Positions 1 through 8,313 of a DNA stretch of 64,000 nucleotides are shown here, piece by piece. A program made the translations under genes and the position numbers. Positions within the stretch are counted from its first letter, which is position 1. Each line of letters begins with the position of its first letter. The stretch is from Riemerella columbipharyngis (GTDB lineage Bacteria; Bacteroidota; Bacteroidia; Flavobacteriales; Weeksellaceae), in NCBI RefSeq assembly GCF_900101995.1, contig NZ_FNAS01000005.1:1-64000 (forward strand), read 5' to 3'. The notes beneath the pieces were generated by a model. That model was not told where the DNA came from and did not search any database. It worked only from the letters and a program-made list of their open reading frames with translations.

Positions 1-1107
1 CCTGCCTATGCCGACAATTATGTAGTGCCGGCAGAGCATACCGAAGATGGTGTAAGCCGTGTGGTTAATCTCTCATGGCCCGAGCAAGCTTATACTACTT
101 CAACCAAATTCATTGTAGCAACGGTGAAATCCGTAGGCGGAGATCTAAAAGTTAAAAAATTAGACCTCAATAGCGGTGTGGGGAATGATTATCAGGGTAA
201 CCTATTAGCGCAATTTGATCTTGTAGACAATGCCAGCGTGCAGCTGAGAGCCATCTCGGGCATCCCAGACCGCTGTGCAGGGATACCTACCACTACTTGT
301 GCGGGTTATAATAGTGATCATGCTTCAACCGAAAAAGAGCATAATTTTGTGTATGTGCCCATAACCCTCCCTGATGGCTCAATATGGCTGAACAATGTTT
401 TAGGTGCCGCTTATACAGATGTAGACAACCCTACCTATTTTAACCCCAACCACGAGGCGGGAGCTTACGACCGAAACGGGAATTTAACCCAAGATCCCAC
501 AACAGCCGATATTGAGTATGACTGGCGTGCTCGTGGTTCGCTTTTTCAATACGGGCGTCGGGCTGATGGGCATGAGCTGATAAAATGGTATTCTGAAACC
601 AAAGGGGTCCCTAAATACGAAGGAGCGGGAAGCTTGGCAGATAGCTATGACCTTGCTAAGACTAATAAATTCATCCCGAATCGAGTAGTTGGTGGGACAT
701 CAACTCAATATCAATGGGTTACGGATGATTATGCTATTAACCATAGGAATTCTGTTAGTGGCAATTGGTTTTATGATTCCTATTCGCCATGCCCTGCAGG
801 TTTTAAGCCGTCAGTCAGACGTAGTGTCGCCAGAGAAATAGGATCTTCTTACAAATTCCCTCCAATGTTATATGGTTACCGCTATGATACAGGTGAGGTA
901 GTACCTGATAGTAATAATTATACTTCTTGGGGATATGGTATTTGTGGATACCCACTCCGTTATGATCCTACTGATAAAAGATATTATTGTAGACTTCCTG
1001 CTTTTGATGATAATTCGGAGATTAAATATATAAAAGGTGATACATTATCTGGTAGCAGAGATTATATAGTTTATGGTCATTATATATACTGTAAAAAATC
1101 ATCATAG
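1..1107 (+). CDS. FISUMP-domain surface protein, C-terminal part (5' cut by window edge)
   Basis: The frame is already open at base 1, so only the last 368 residues are visible and no start can be chosen. A GSLFQYGRRADGHE block (about residues 179-192 of the visible part) and a CPAGFK block (264-269) match the Fibrobacter succinogenes major paralogous (FISUMP) domain, found in secreted or surface proteins of Bacteroidota. The function of the family is not well defined; adhesion or surface display is inference. No type IX sorting tail is visible at the C-terminus, which ends in CKKSS. The last third is visibly more AT-rich than the first two thirds. A strong terminator follows 30 bases later. 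Confidence 0.7.
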   Translation, partial: PAYADNYVVPAEHTEDGVSRVVNLSWPEQAYTTSTKFIVATVKSVGGDLKVKKLDLNSGVGNDYQGNLLAQFDLVDNASVQLRAISGIPDRCAGIPTTTCAGYNSDHASTEKEHNFVYVPITLPDGSIWLNNVLGAAYTDVDNPTYFNPNHEAGAYDRNGNLTQDPTTADIEYDWRARGSLFQYGRRADGHELIKWYSETKGVPKYEGAGSLADSYDLAKTNKFIPNRVVGGTSTQYQWVTDDYAINHRNSVSGNWFYDSYSPCPAGFKPSVRRSVAREIGSSYKFPPMLYGYRYDTGEVVPDSNNYTSWGYGICGYPLRYDPTDKRYYCRLPAFDDNSEIKYIKGDTLSGSRDYIVYGHYIYCKKSS

Positions 1108-1136
1108 CAATTAGTTTTTTTGGGGATATTACACAA

Positions 1137-1166
1137 ACACCCCCTGCCAAGTGTAGGGGGTGTTTT
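1137..1166 (+). terminator. Rho-independent terminator after the FISUMP gene
   Basis: A perfect 9-bp stem (ACACCCCCT at 1137-1145 against its complement at 1155-1163) with a 9-base loop is followed by TTTT. It closes the FISUMP transcript. Confidence 0.85.
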
Positions 1167-1184
1167 ATGTAGTAAGTATAATAA

Positions 1185-1193
1185 GGGGGGGGG
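1185..1193. repeat. Nine-G homopolymer tract
   Basis: Nine consecutive G residues in an AT-rich intergenic spacer, between the FISUMP terminator and the promoter-like box of the O-methyltransferase gene. Tracts of this kind can vary in length by slipped-strand mispairing; whether this one affects expression is unknown. Confidence 0.9.
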
Positions 1194-1284
1194 ATCACGC
1201 ATTAAGGATATATAGGTTTTTTAAGCAGTCTGATTTAGGTATAAATTAAAGGCAGAATATAGTTCGTTCTCTTATTATTTTTCA

Positions 1285-1292
1285 TATTTTTG
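1285..1292 (+). promoter_or_regulatory. Candidate -7 box of the O-methyltransferase gene
   Basis: TATTTTTG fits the Bacteroidota -7 consensus TAnnTTTG and ends 14 bases before the ATG at 1307. No convincing -33 TTTG box is seen. Confidence 0.5.
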
Positions 1293-1306
1293 TAAAAAAC
1301 TAAACT

Positions 1307-1954
1307 ATGAGTTTTTTTGAAGAACTAAGTCCGGAGATGGATAGATATTTAGAAAACCACGCTTCGCAAGAGCCTGAAATCCTAAAAAAACTGAGGAGGG
1401 AAACTTACCAAAAGACCACACAGCCCCATATGATTTCGGGCTTCCAGCAGGGAAGACTGTTATCTATCATCAGCCAGTTGCTCTCACCTAAAAGAGTTTT
1501 GGAGATAGGAACTTTTACAGGATATGCTACGCTGTCTTTGGCAGAGGGACTTCCGGAAGATGGCAAAATCACAACATTGGATATCAACGAGGATCTGGCA
1601 TATATCCCCCAAAAGTATTTTACAGAGAGTATTTTCCGCCATCAGATTGAATTCCGAATAGAAAATGCAATAGATTACCTCGAGACTTCAAACGAGCTGT
1701 TCGACCTGGTTTTCATAGATGCCGACAAGGATAATTATCTTAAATATTATCATCTGATAAAACCAAAACTAAAATCCGGTGGAGTATTGATGATAGATAA
1801 TGTACTATGGTACGGTAATGTCTTAGAAGAAAATCCTAAAAATAAATCGACCAAAATCATCAAAGAGCTAAACGACCTTATCGCAAAAGACAACGATTTT
1901 GAAAACCTAATCCTGCCTTTGCGTGACGGGCTAAACCTTCTTAGAAAAAAATAA
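1307..1954 (+). CDS. SAM-dependent O-methyltransferase (catechol O-methyltransferase-like)
   Basis: This 215-residue protein has the full length of bacterial class I metal-dependent O-methyltransferases (Methyltransf_3 family). Motif I, VLEIGTFTGY (64-73), binds S-adenosylmethionine; LDIN follows at 91-94; IDAD (137-140) and DN (164-165) are the expected divalent-metal ligands. It would methylate a small hydroxylated, catechol-like substrate in the cytoplasm; the real substrate cannot be read from the sequence. The next gene starts 4 bases after the stop and waaA follows, so the three probably share a transcript. The ATG is supported by the promoter box just upstream. Confidence 0.9.
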   Translation: MSFFEELSPEMDRYLENHASQEPEILKKLRRETYQKTTQPHMISGFQQGRLLSIISQLLSPKRVLEIGTFTGYATLSLAEGLPEDGKITTLDINEDLAYIPQKYFTESIFRHQIEFRIENAIDYLETSNELFDLVFIDADKDNYLKYYHLIKPKLKSGGVLMIDNVLWYGNVLEENPKNKSTKIIKELNDLIAKDNDFENLILPLRDGLNLLRKK

Positions 1955-1958
1955 TCCT

Positions 1959-2669
1959 ATGAAAAAAGCAATAGCTAATGTATCAATAGTCCCTATGCGT
2001 GCCGAAAATTCCGATAAGGCGGAAATGGTTTCTCAGATCCTTTTCGGAGAGAGTATGAGCATCATCGAAACCAATAAAAATTGGACAAAAATAAAATTAG
2101 ATTTTGACGGCTACGAGGGCTGGGTAGATACTAAACAAATTAGCCCTATCACAGAAGAGTCACTTCTCAGAAGAAAAACATGCGTGGTAAACCTCCTCTA
2201 TTCCTGCTATGACAACCAACTGATTTCTATCGGTTCGGAAGTAGAGTCTAATGAAGAAGAAAAAGTGATAGAAAACCCACGAGACGAAATTACAAAAGCA
2301 GCCATAGGATTCATCAATACACCATACCTATGGGGTGGCAGAAGTTTTTTCGGAATAGACTGCAGCGGATTCACCCAAATAGTTTATAAAACAGTAGGCA
2401 TAAAAATCCCACGTGATGCCTTTCAACAGGCGGAAATGGGAGAGGTTTTAGACTTTATAGAAGAAGCCCTGCCGGGCGACCTTGCTTTTTTTGAAAATGA
2501 AGAAGGGAAGATTATCCATGTGGGAATAATGCTCGAGAACAATAATATCATCCATGCCCACGGCAAAGTAAGGATAGATACACTAGACTCTATAGGGATT
2601 TTTAATAAAGATCAAAACAAGCATACCCACAAATTGAGATTTATAAAAACATTGGTTTCAAAGGATTAG
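1959..2669 (+). CDS. NlpC/P60 family peptidase with SH3-like domain (YkfC-like)
   Basis: The protein has 236 residues. Residues 1-70 look like a bacterial SH3 domain (VSIVPMRAE, then GWVDTKQI), followed by a C40 NlpC/P60 domain from about 108 on. The catalytic triad is visible: Cys135 in GIDCSGF, His187 in IIHVGIM and His199 in IIHAHG. There is no signal peptide, which fits the YkfC-type gamma-D-glutamyl-L-diamino-acid endopeptidases that degrade imported muropeptides in the cytoplasm. It lies 4 bases after the O-methyltransferase and 13 bases before waaA. The family is clear; the precise substrate is inferred. Confidence 0.88.
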   Translation: MKKAIANVSIVPMRAENSDKAEMVSQILFGESMSIIETNKNWTKIKLDFDGYEGWVDTKQISPITEESLLRRKTCVVNLLYSCYDNQLISIGSEVESNEEEKVIENPRDEITKAAIGFINTPYLWGGRSFFGIDCSGFTQIVYKTVGIKIPRDAFQQAEMGEVLDFIEEALPGDLAFFENEEGKIIHVGIMLENNNIIHAHGKVRIDTLDSIGIFNKDQNKHTHKLRFIKTLVSKD

Positions 2670-2682
2670 AATTAAAGCATTC

Positions 2683-3927
2683 GTGGGATTTATCTACAAC
2701 ATAGTCGTACGCTTACTGATTTTAGGAATGAAAATCGGGCGTTTCTTTAATGCCAAAATAAAGAAAGGCTGGGAAGGGCGGCAGCAATCCGAAAGTATTT
2801 TGCAAAAAGCATTCAGCCCAAAGGATAAAGTGATATGGATGCACGCCGCAAGTCTCGGAGAATACGAACAAGGGCTTCCCGTTCTGGAAAAACTAAAAGA
2901 ACAATATCCGGCACATAAAATCTTGGTAACTTTCTTTTCGCCTTCGGGATATGAGAATATTGCCAAAAAGGAACATATTGCAAATGCCGTTTGTTACTTG
3001 CCTTTTGATGATGATAAAAGCCTTGATGCCTTTCTGTCGTATTTTAGCCCTGAGCTTTTTTTGACGGTAAAGTATGACTATTGGTATCATTTATTTGAAA
3101 AGCTTAGAGCACAAAGGGTTCCTATTTTCGTGATATCAGCATTGTTTTACAAGAAACAAGTTTTTTTTAAGCCTTACGGTAAATGGTTTGTGCGACAGCT
3201 AAAGAAAAATGTTTGTTGTTTTTTTCATCAGACCGAAGAGTCTTGCACCCTTGCAAAATCTATCGGGATAGCACAATCTCACATCAGTGGAGACACTCGC
3301 TTTGACCGCGTAAAAACCATTAGAAATAGGAATAATGAAGTGCCTTATATCACCGCTTTCAAGGAAGAAAAAAAGCTTGTTGTTTTCGGGAGTTCATGGA
3401 ATAGTGAAGAGGCTGTTGCGGAGATGGCAGCTTCTTGTTCTGAGGCTAAAATCATCATTGCCCCTCACGATTTGAAACGCATACCAATACTTAAAACCAT
3501 ATTTCCTAATGCTTTATTGTACAGCGGTGTTAACGACGAAAAAGAATTAGCAAGTAGCAATGTTTTGATTATAGACTGCATTGGGATTTTGTCAAAGCTC
3601 TATGCCTATGCAGACATTGCCGTCGTGGGTGGGGGATTTCATTCTTTGGGGTTGCATAATATTTTAGAAGCTGCTACATTTGGAATTCCTGTAGTTTTTG
3701 GGAACCACTATAAGAAAAATCCAGAAGCCGACACCCTTATCAAAAATAATGGAGGAAAGGCTTTTGCCAAAGAAAATGATGCCACACAATTTGTCTTAAA
3801 ACTAATCGAAGATAAAGCACTTAGGGATTCTATGGGGACTAATGCGAAAAACTTTATAAATTCTCAAGCAAATGCCACCGAAAAAGTTGTTTCTTTTATA
3901 ATAAATAATGCTCATAAATGCCGTTAA
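2683..3927 (+). CDS. waaA: 3-deoxy-D-manno-octulosonic acid (Kdo) transferase
   Basis: WaaA adds Kdo from CMP-Kdo to lipid IVA at the inner face of the cytoplasmic membrane. The 414 residues begin with a hydrophobic anchor, then KKGWEGRQ (27-34) and HAASLGEYEQ (54-63), which contains the conserved catalytic Glu60. The C-terminal half has the GT-B donor site with VVGGGFHSLGLHNILEAA and VFGNHYKKNPEA. The start is GTG at 2683; no ATG in this frame would keep the anchor. The last 32 bases overlap the converging UbiA-type gene. Confidence 0.93.
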   Translation: MGFIYNIVVRLLILGMKIGRFFNAKIKKGWEGRQQSESILQKAFSPKDKVIWMHAASLGEYEQGLPVLEKLKEQYPAHKILVTFFSPSGYENIAKKEHIANAVCYLPFDDDKSLDAFLSYFSPELFLTVKYDYWYHLFEKLRAQRVPIFVISALFYKKQVFFKPYGKWFVRQLKKNVCCFFHQTEESCTLAKSIGIAQSHISGDTRFDRVKTIRNRNNEVPYITAFKEEKKLVVFGSSWNSEEAVAEMAASCSEAKIIIAPHDLKRIPILKTIFPNALLYSGVNDEKELASSNVLIIDCIGILSKLYAYADIAVVGGGFHSLGLHNILEAATFGIPVVFGNHYKKNPEADTLIKNNGGKAFAKENDATQFVLKLIEDKALRDSMGTNAKNFINSQANATEKVVSFIINNAHKCR

Positions 3928-4828
3928 GCAACATAAATACCACACCTATAAACACCCATACCCTCAAAAGATTCATCAGCCAATACATTTTAAAAAATTT
4001 TACACAAAACAGCGGATAAAATAGTACCGACATCATTAGCACAGACAATGTAAAATAGGCACTTAAAAATGAAAAATGCACTTGTAGAACAACCACAGTA
4101 AATGCAGAAATAATATTTAACCCCACCAATACAAATAACATTTTTCTCGTAGCAGATACTCCAAATACAGTAGGCAAAGTGGGATAACCCAATACCTTAT
4201 CAATCCTAAAACTCACAATATCTTTTAGAATATCTATAATGAGGAGAATTAAAAATAAAAACATTGCCATCGCTGCTAGTTTCAAAGAAAAATGCCTGAA
4301 ATAGACCATCATCCCCGAGAATGGATACAGAGATAGAGACACATGAGAAAGATTATTGATAATCAAAATTTTGCTAAGTTTATGGCTGTACAGCCAAATC
4401 AAAAATTGGTAAACGAGAAAAAACATAAAAATCCTAAAAGAAAGTGCTATAGCAATTCCTAAGGACAAGACATTGAGCAATATATAGCTGTAAAGAAAAT
4501 ATTTTTGTTTAAGGAAACTTTGCAAGAAAAACCGCAGAGGCTTTTCCAGTCGATCTTTTTCCTTGTCGTAAAAGTGATTGATGATGCCTCCTGCCGCAAT
4601 GGACAACATAGAGCATAGAATGATGCCGTGTACCTTGTAATCAAAGACTACATTGCGGAGACTCTCTTCCTGCATAAACAGAAACAGTGTGGAAACATAA
4701 AGCGTAAATCCGAAAAAAATCAACACAAAAAATCTTGCTCCCGAAAGTAAACTTATAAACTGAGAGGTTCTGTACAGCCAGCCGGAAGCGTGTACTTTTT
4801 TATTTATATTTTGCTGAGTGGGAAACAA
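3896..4828 (-). CDS. UbiA-family prenyltransferase (divergent)
   Basis: A 310-residue polytopic protein with about seven or eight hydrophobic segments. INHFYDKEKDRLEKP sits where the first Asp-rich motif NDxxDxxxD of UbiA enzymes belongs, with the first Asp replaced by His; KDIVSFRIDKVLGYPTLP matches the second motif. UbiA enzymes transfer prenyl chains to aromatic acceptors in the membrane. The start is TTG, 3 bases after the stop of the upstream GHMP kinase gene; the next Met (about residue 52) would remove the first membrane segment. Coupling to an isoprenoid-pathway kinase supports the prenyl role, but the acceptor is unknown. Confidence 0.75.
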   Translation of the reverse strand: MFPTQQNINKKVHASGWLYRTSQFISLLSGARFFVLIFFGFTLYVSTLFLFMQEESLRNVVFDYKVHGIILCSMLSIAAGGIINHFYDKEKDRLEKPLRFFLQSFLKQKYFLYSYILLNVLSLGIAIALSFRIFMFFLVYQFLIWLYSHKLSKILIINNLSHVSLSLYPFSGMMVYFRHFSLKLAAMAMFLFLILLIIDILKDIVSFRIDKVLGYPTLPTVFGVSATRKMLFVLVGLNIISAFTVVVLQVHFSFLSAYFTLSVLMMSVLFYPLFCVKFFKMYWLMNLLRVWVFIGVVFMLLNGIYEHYLL

Positions 4829-4831
4829 AGT

Positions 4832-5758
4832 TTAGAAACGATAAATCACCTCTTTATGAAAACCTTCAAGCATTTTTTCAGCCTTCTCGTAATCTTTTGC
4901 AAAGCCGAGAATATATCCGCCCCCGCCACTGCCACAGAGTTTCAAGTAGTAGGCATTGGTTTCCAATCCTTTTTTCCAAATGTTGAAAATCTTTTCGGGA
5001 ATCATCGGTCTGAAATGTTCATAAGCCCAAAGCGATAGTTTTTTTAAGTTTCTGAAAAAAGGATTCATATCTTTTCTCAAAAAAGCATCTATACAAGCAT
5101 TGTTGTAACGGATAAATTCTTCTTTCAGTGTTTTTCTGAATCCGTCATTTTTTAGTTTTTCAAAGAAAATTTGCACCATAGGTCCCGTTTCTCCTGTCAT
5201 CTCGGAGTCTATAAGGAATATCGCTCCTTTACCGTATACCTCTTCCGGAATTGCTACCCTATCTACATTTTCTTTGTTTTCTATAAGAATGGGAAGGTTC
5301 ATATAGCATATAAGCGGGTCTATACCGGAGCTTTTACCGTGGAAAAAATTTTCTAACATTCCAAATACAGACTTCAGATTTTTAAGTTCCTCTTTGCTAA
5401 TATTTTCGGGGTTGTGTTTCTTAACGGCATATCGTTCAAAAATAGCCGCTACCAGAGCTCCGGAACTACCTACGCCATAGCCTTGCGGAATATTAGAATC
5501 AAAGAACAATCCCTTTGAGATATCTTTGTTTAAGCGTGGTATGTCAATCTCAAAACCTTTAGGTAAATCCAGACCTTCAAGGTATTGAGCGTACTTTATT
5601 AGGGCTTGATTGGATTTTTTCTCAAAATCAGAAGTTAAATCAGAAAACTTGAGAGTCCCCTTGTAGAAGCTATATGGTAAAGTAAGTCCTTGGGAATTTT
5701 CAATAATTCCATATTCACCGAATAGCAATATCTTAGCATAAAATAGAGGATTTGGCAT
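4832..5758 (-). CDS. Mevalonate kinase-like GHMP kinase
   Basis: The 308-residue protein has the GHMP kinase layout: AKILLFGEYG near the N-terminus (8-17), the phosphate-binding loop PQGYGVGSSGALVAA (91-105), GKSSGIDP (141-148) with the probable catalytic Asp147, and LCGSGGGGYILGF near the C-terminus. Flavobacteriia are known to make isopentenyl diphosphate by the mevalonate route, and the next gene encodes a prenyltransferase, so mevalonate kinase is the best call; another GHMP sugar or mevalonate-phosphate kinase is possible. A TATATTTG box lies 18 bases upstream of the ATG. Confidence 0.82.
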   Translation of the reverse strand: MPNPLFYAKILLFGEYGIIENSQGLTLPYSFYKGTLKFSDLTSDFEKKSNQALIKYAQYLEGLDLPKGFEIDIPRLNKDISKGLFFDSNIPQGYGVGSSGALVAAIFERYAVKKHNPENISKEELKNLKSVFGMLENFFHGKSSGIDPLICYMNLPILIENKENVDRVAIPEEVYGKGAIFLIDSEMTGETGPMVQIFFEKLKNDGFRKTLKEEFIRYNNACIDAFLRKDMNPFFRNLKKLSLWAYEHFRPMIPEKIFNIWKKGLETNAYYLKLCGSGGGGYILGFAKDYEKAEKMLEGFHKEVIYRF

Positions 5759-5776
5759 CTACTAATATTTATTCTG

Positions 5777-5784
5777 CAAATATA
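5777..5784 (-). promoter_or_regulatory. Candidate -7 box of the GHMP kinase/UbiA operon
   Basis: TATATTTG on the minus strand matches TAnnTTTG, 18 bases upstream of the GHMP kinase ATG. Confidence 0.5.
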
Positions 5785-5838
5785 CAATTTTTTGAGATTA
5801 ACCTCTCCTGTTTAGTTTTATTCAATTGGCATTCCTAT

Positions 5839-6804
5839 TTAGTATAATAACAAATTTATCAAAAGAAAAAAGTACATAATATTATACCCCCTTAAAATTT
5901 TAGAAATTTTATTACGCAGTCTTATCCTATGAAATATTTTTTTTAGTTTCATATTCTCTTTGGATAACTGAAAAAACATTCTTTTTACAGAAAACTTCAC
6001 ATATCCACTATAAGGTTCTTTGGTATAATCTATACCCGCATTTTTTAATATTTTCAATTGCTCGTCTAAGATTATTAACAAAGCATTTATTTTCTTATTT
6101 ATCTTCGAATTTGAGATTACTGTTATAGAATTAGAATTATCAGCTGTATAATAATTATATGTATTCCTATTTAAAAAAGATACCTTTTCACACAACAAGT
6201 ACAAATGAAAACTCCAAAGTTCATCTTCATGTATAAGTTTGGGATAAAATTTCAGATTATTTCTCACCACAATTTCCCTTCTAATAAGACGGTTCCATGC
6301 TACTGCTGCCCATGATAAAGATATGTATTTTTCTAATATATTATGCTCTAATATAGGCTCTAAATGGCTTATACTATAGTAAGGATCTTCTACAAGTTTA
6401 CCTCCCTCAAATAAGGAAATCCCTCCAATACACACATCAGAATTATGTTCTTCTATATTATTAACAAAATCACTGATTACATTACTATCAGCCAAATCAT
6501 CATCAATATCAATAAAAAACAAATACTCTCCATTTGCATTATCTATTCCTATATTTCTCGTTACACTTAGGCCTTGATTTTCACGGCTAAGAATATGTCT
6601 GGTTTTAATATTTGATTTTTGATTTTTCTCGATAAAATCTTGGACAACCGCATAAGAGCGATCTGTAGAAGCATCATTTACTAAAATCAGTTCTATATTA
6701 GGATAATTTTGAATATAGATGCTCTTCAAGCATCTTTCTACGAATTTTTCCCCATTATATATAGGAATAATAATACTTACACATTTCATTATTTGTCGAT
6801 TCAT
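5839..6804 (-). CDS. Family 2 glycosyltransferase
   Basis: A 321-residue GT-A enzyme: SIIIPIYNGEKF at 10-21, VNDASTDRS (42-50) for nucleotide-sugar binding, and FIDIDDD (97-103) with the metal-binding DxD. It should add a sugar from a nucleotide donor to an envelope glycan at the cytoplasmic face; a hydrophobic tail (YFFLLINLLLY) may hold it at the membrane. The ATG at 6804 is taken; the ATG at 6789 is also possible. It stands alone, 44 bases beyond the 3' end of a tRNA-Met gene, and is noticeably AT-rich. Donor and acceptor are unknown. Confidence 0.88.
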   Translation of the reverse strand: MNRQIMKCVSIIIPIYNGEKFVERCLKSIYIQNYPNIELILVNDASTDRSYAVVQDFIEKNQKSNIKTRHILSRENQGLSVTRNIGIDNANGEYLFFIDIDDDLADSNVISDFVNNIEEHNSDVCIGGISLFEGGKLVEDPYYSISHLEPILEHNILEKYISLSWAAVAWNRLIRREIVVRNNLKFYPKLIHEDELWSFHLYLLCEKVSFLNRNTYNYYTADNSNSITVISNSKINKKINALLIILDEQLKILKNAGIDYTKEPYSGYVKFSVKRMFFQLSKENMKLKKIFHRIRLRNKISKILRGYNIMYFFLLINLLLY

Positions 6805-6848
6805 GTTTTATAAAAAACAAAAATCACCCATTATTAAGGGTGATTTTG

Positions 6849-6922
6849 TAGCGAAGACGGGAATTGAACCCGTGACCTCAGGGTTATGAATCCTGCGCTC
6901 TAACCACCTGAGCTACCTCGCC
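6849..6922 (-). tRNA. tRNA-Met (anticodon CAT)
   Basis: The minus strand folds as a 74-base cloverleaf: 5' GGCGAGG pairs with CTTCGCT (two G-U pairs), the D arm is GCTC...GAGC, the anticodon loop TTCATAA contains CAT, and the T loop is GTTCAATTC. The stem CAGGA/CCCTG lacks the three G-C pairs of an initiator and has an A-C pair next to the loop, so an elongator Met tRNA is most likely; a lysidine-modified Ile tRNA cannot be fully excluded. CCA is not encoded. A TATATTTG box lies 12 bases upstream. Confidence 0.93.
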
Positions 6923-6934
6923 GTTTTATTGGTG

Positions 6935-6942
6935 CAAATATA
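6935..6942 (-). promoter_or_regulatory. Candidate -7 box of tRNA-Met
   Basis: TATATTTG on the minus strand, 12 bases upstream of the tRNA 5' end, fits TAnnTTTG and gives a start a few bases before the mature tRNA. Confidence 0.55.
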
Positions 6943-6968
6943 CTATTTTTTTGTAACCTACAAAAATT

Positions 6969-8261
6969 TTAGTTCAATTTTGCAGTCCCTATATAGTCTT
7001 CAAAATTTCTTGGCTTTGCAATAATTTTATTATCAGCATCTAACAAAAAGAATGTAGGCGTACCGTGAATATTATACTTCTTCACATAGCTGCTATCCCA
7101 GCCTCCAAGCTCTGTATCCGTAATCCAAGGAAGCTTATCTGCTTCTGAATTAAAGGTTCTAAGATCCGAATCTATAGATAGCCCTATCAGCTCTATTCCG
7201 TTTTTCTTTAATCGATCGTAAGATTCAATCATTTTAGGAAACTCTGCAACACAGTGAGGACATGTAGAAGAATAAAACATTACTAATTTTTGTTTAGATT
7301 TTATATCACTCAATTTTTTTGCTTTGGTATGTTTTACATTATCTGTAAAATTACATTCTGGAAACTGCCCTCCTATCTCGGTATTTTTAATCCCAGCCAA
7401 ACTTTCTGACAAATCTCTATTAATAGTGCAAGATAAATGAGATGCTAATTGGTAATACTTATCCTTTTCAGGATTAAGACTATATGTATCAAATATATCT
7501 AACAGCTCCGATAAAATAGTCTGTCCTCTTGGAGACTCTATATTTACTTTTTCAAGTAGTGCATCTACTTCTTTTGTCATTTCAGGACGAGAAAACATCC
7601 TCAAAAAATTGATAAGTGCAGGTTTTAATAAAGAAGAAGTTTCGAGCATCTCTCCAGAGTTCATAAAAAAATCAATATAATCTTGTTTATTGAGCTTATC
7701 ATCAGGTTGAGAGCTTGCATATTTATTATTTTCCAGATAGAAACTAATAAAAGGATGCTTCTGTGAATCAAGCTTTCCAAGATCTTTATTCTCTAGATTA
7801 GAAATTTCAGACTCTAATGCTTTATCAAAAGTACTGCCATCACTATACAATGGTTTTATCTGAAGTAATATTGGAAGTATTTTTTGCTTGTGCTCTTGTA
7901 CTTTCAATAATCTTTGCATATCTTGATTAGAGTCGTCTAAAAAATTTATTTTGGTAATATCCTGACCTTTTGTATCCAAATTTATAGTAACATCTTTATT
8001 TTCTGTAATCAGGTTTATTTTTCTTCCGGTTCCGGGAAAGAATAATCTCATCATTCCCATATATTCATTTGGAACTTTGATCACCCACTGGTTTCCGGAT
8101 TTTTTCGTTTGGGATTCTAAATAATCCTTTGAACCGCTAAGACTATATAAATATACTGGCTTCGAGGAAAAAGAATCGGATGCCTTGACTGTAATTTTAA
8201 ATTGTGCATAAGACATAGATACCATTAAAAGCAATGCAACTGATGAAATTATTTTTTTCAT
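6969..8261 (-). CDS. TlpA-like thiol-disulfide protein with N-terminal beta domain
   Basis: A 430-residue exported protein: a signal peptide ending in MSYAQ (1-19), a beta-rich N-terminal domain of the kind found before TlpA domains in Bacteroidota (DUF4369-like), a helical middle, and a C-terminal thioredoxin fold. FYSSTCPHC gives the redox pair Cys334/Cys337, and HGTP (399-402) carries the cis-proline. It probably reduces or isomerises disulfides in the periplasm. The gene follows a tail-anchored small protein and a type IX cargo gene; a terminator-like hairpin ends only 15 bases before its ATG. Specific partners are unknown. Confidence 0.85.
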   Translation of the reverse strand: MKKIISSVALLLMVSMSYAQFKITVKASDSFSSKPVYLYSLSGSKDYLESQTKKSGNQWVIKVPNEYMGMMRLFFPGTGRKINLITENKDVTINLDTKGQDITKINFLDDSNQDMQRLLKVQEHKQKILPILLQIKPLYSDGSTFDKALESEISNLENKDLGKLDSQKHPFISFYLENNKYASSQPDDKLNKQDYIDFFMNSGEMLETSSLLKPALINFLRMFSRPEMTKEVDALLEKVNIESPRGQTILSELLDIFDTYSLNPEKDKYYQLASHLSCTINRDLSESLAGIKNTEIGGQFPECNFTDNVKHTKAKKLSDIKSKQKLVMFYSSTCPHCVAEFPKMIESYDRLKKNGIELIGLSIDSDLRTFNSEADKLPWITDTELGGWDSSYVKKYNIHGTPTFFLLDADNKIIAKPRNFEDYIGTAKLN

Positions 8262-8276
8262 AAATTATTTTTAATT

Positions 8277-8307
8277 AAAAAAGCCTCCCTTATAAGGAGG
8301 GAGGCTT
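8277..8307 (-). terminator. Hairpin terminator before the TlpA-like gene
   Basis: On the minus strand, AAGCCTCCCT and its complement form a 10-bp stem with a 7-base loop, followed by a U6 run. It lies between the small tail-anchored gene and the TlpA-like gene and leaves only 15 bases before the next ATG, so it either ends the upstream transcript or acts as an attenuator. Confidence 0.8.
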
Positions 8308-8313
8308 AGTTTA

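Noticed and set aside
5759-5838. Attachment-site-like repeat of the tRNA-Met 3' end
   Set aside because: I looked for a copy of the tRNA tail at the far side of the GT2 gene and found none.
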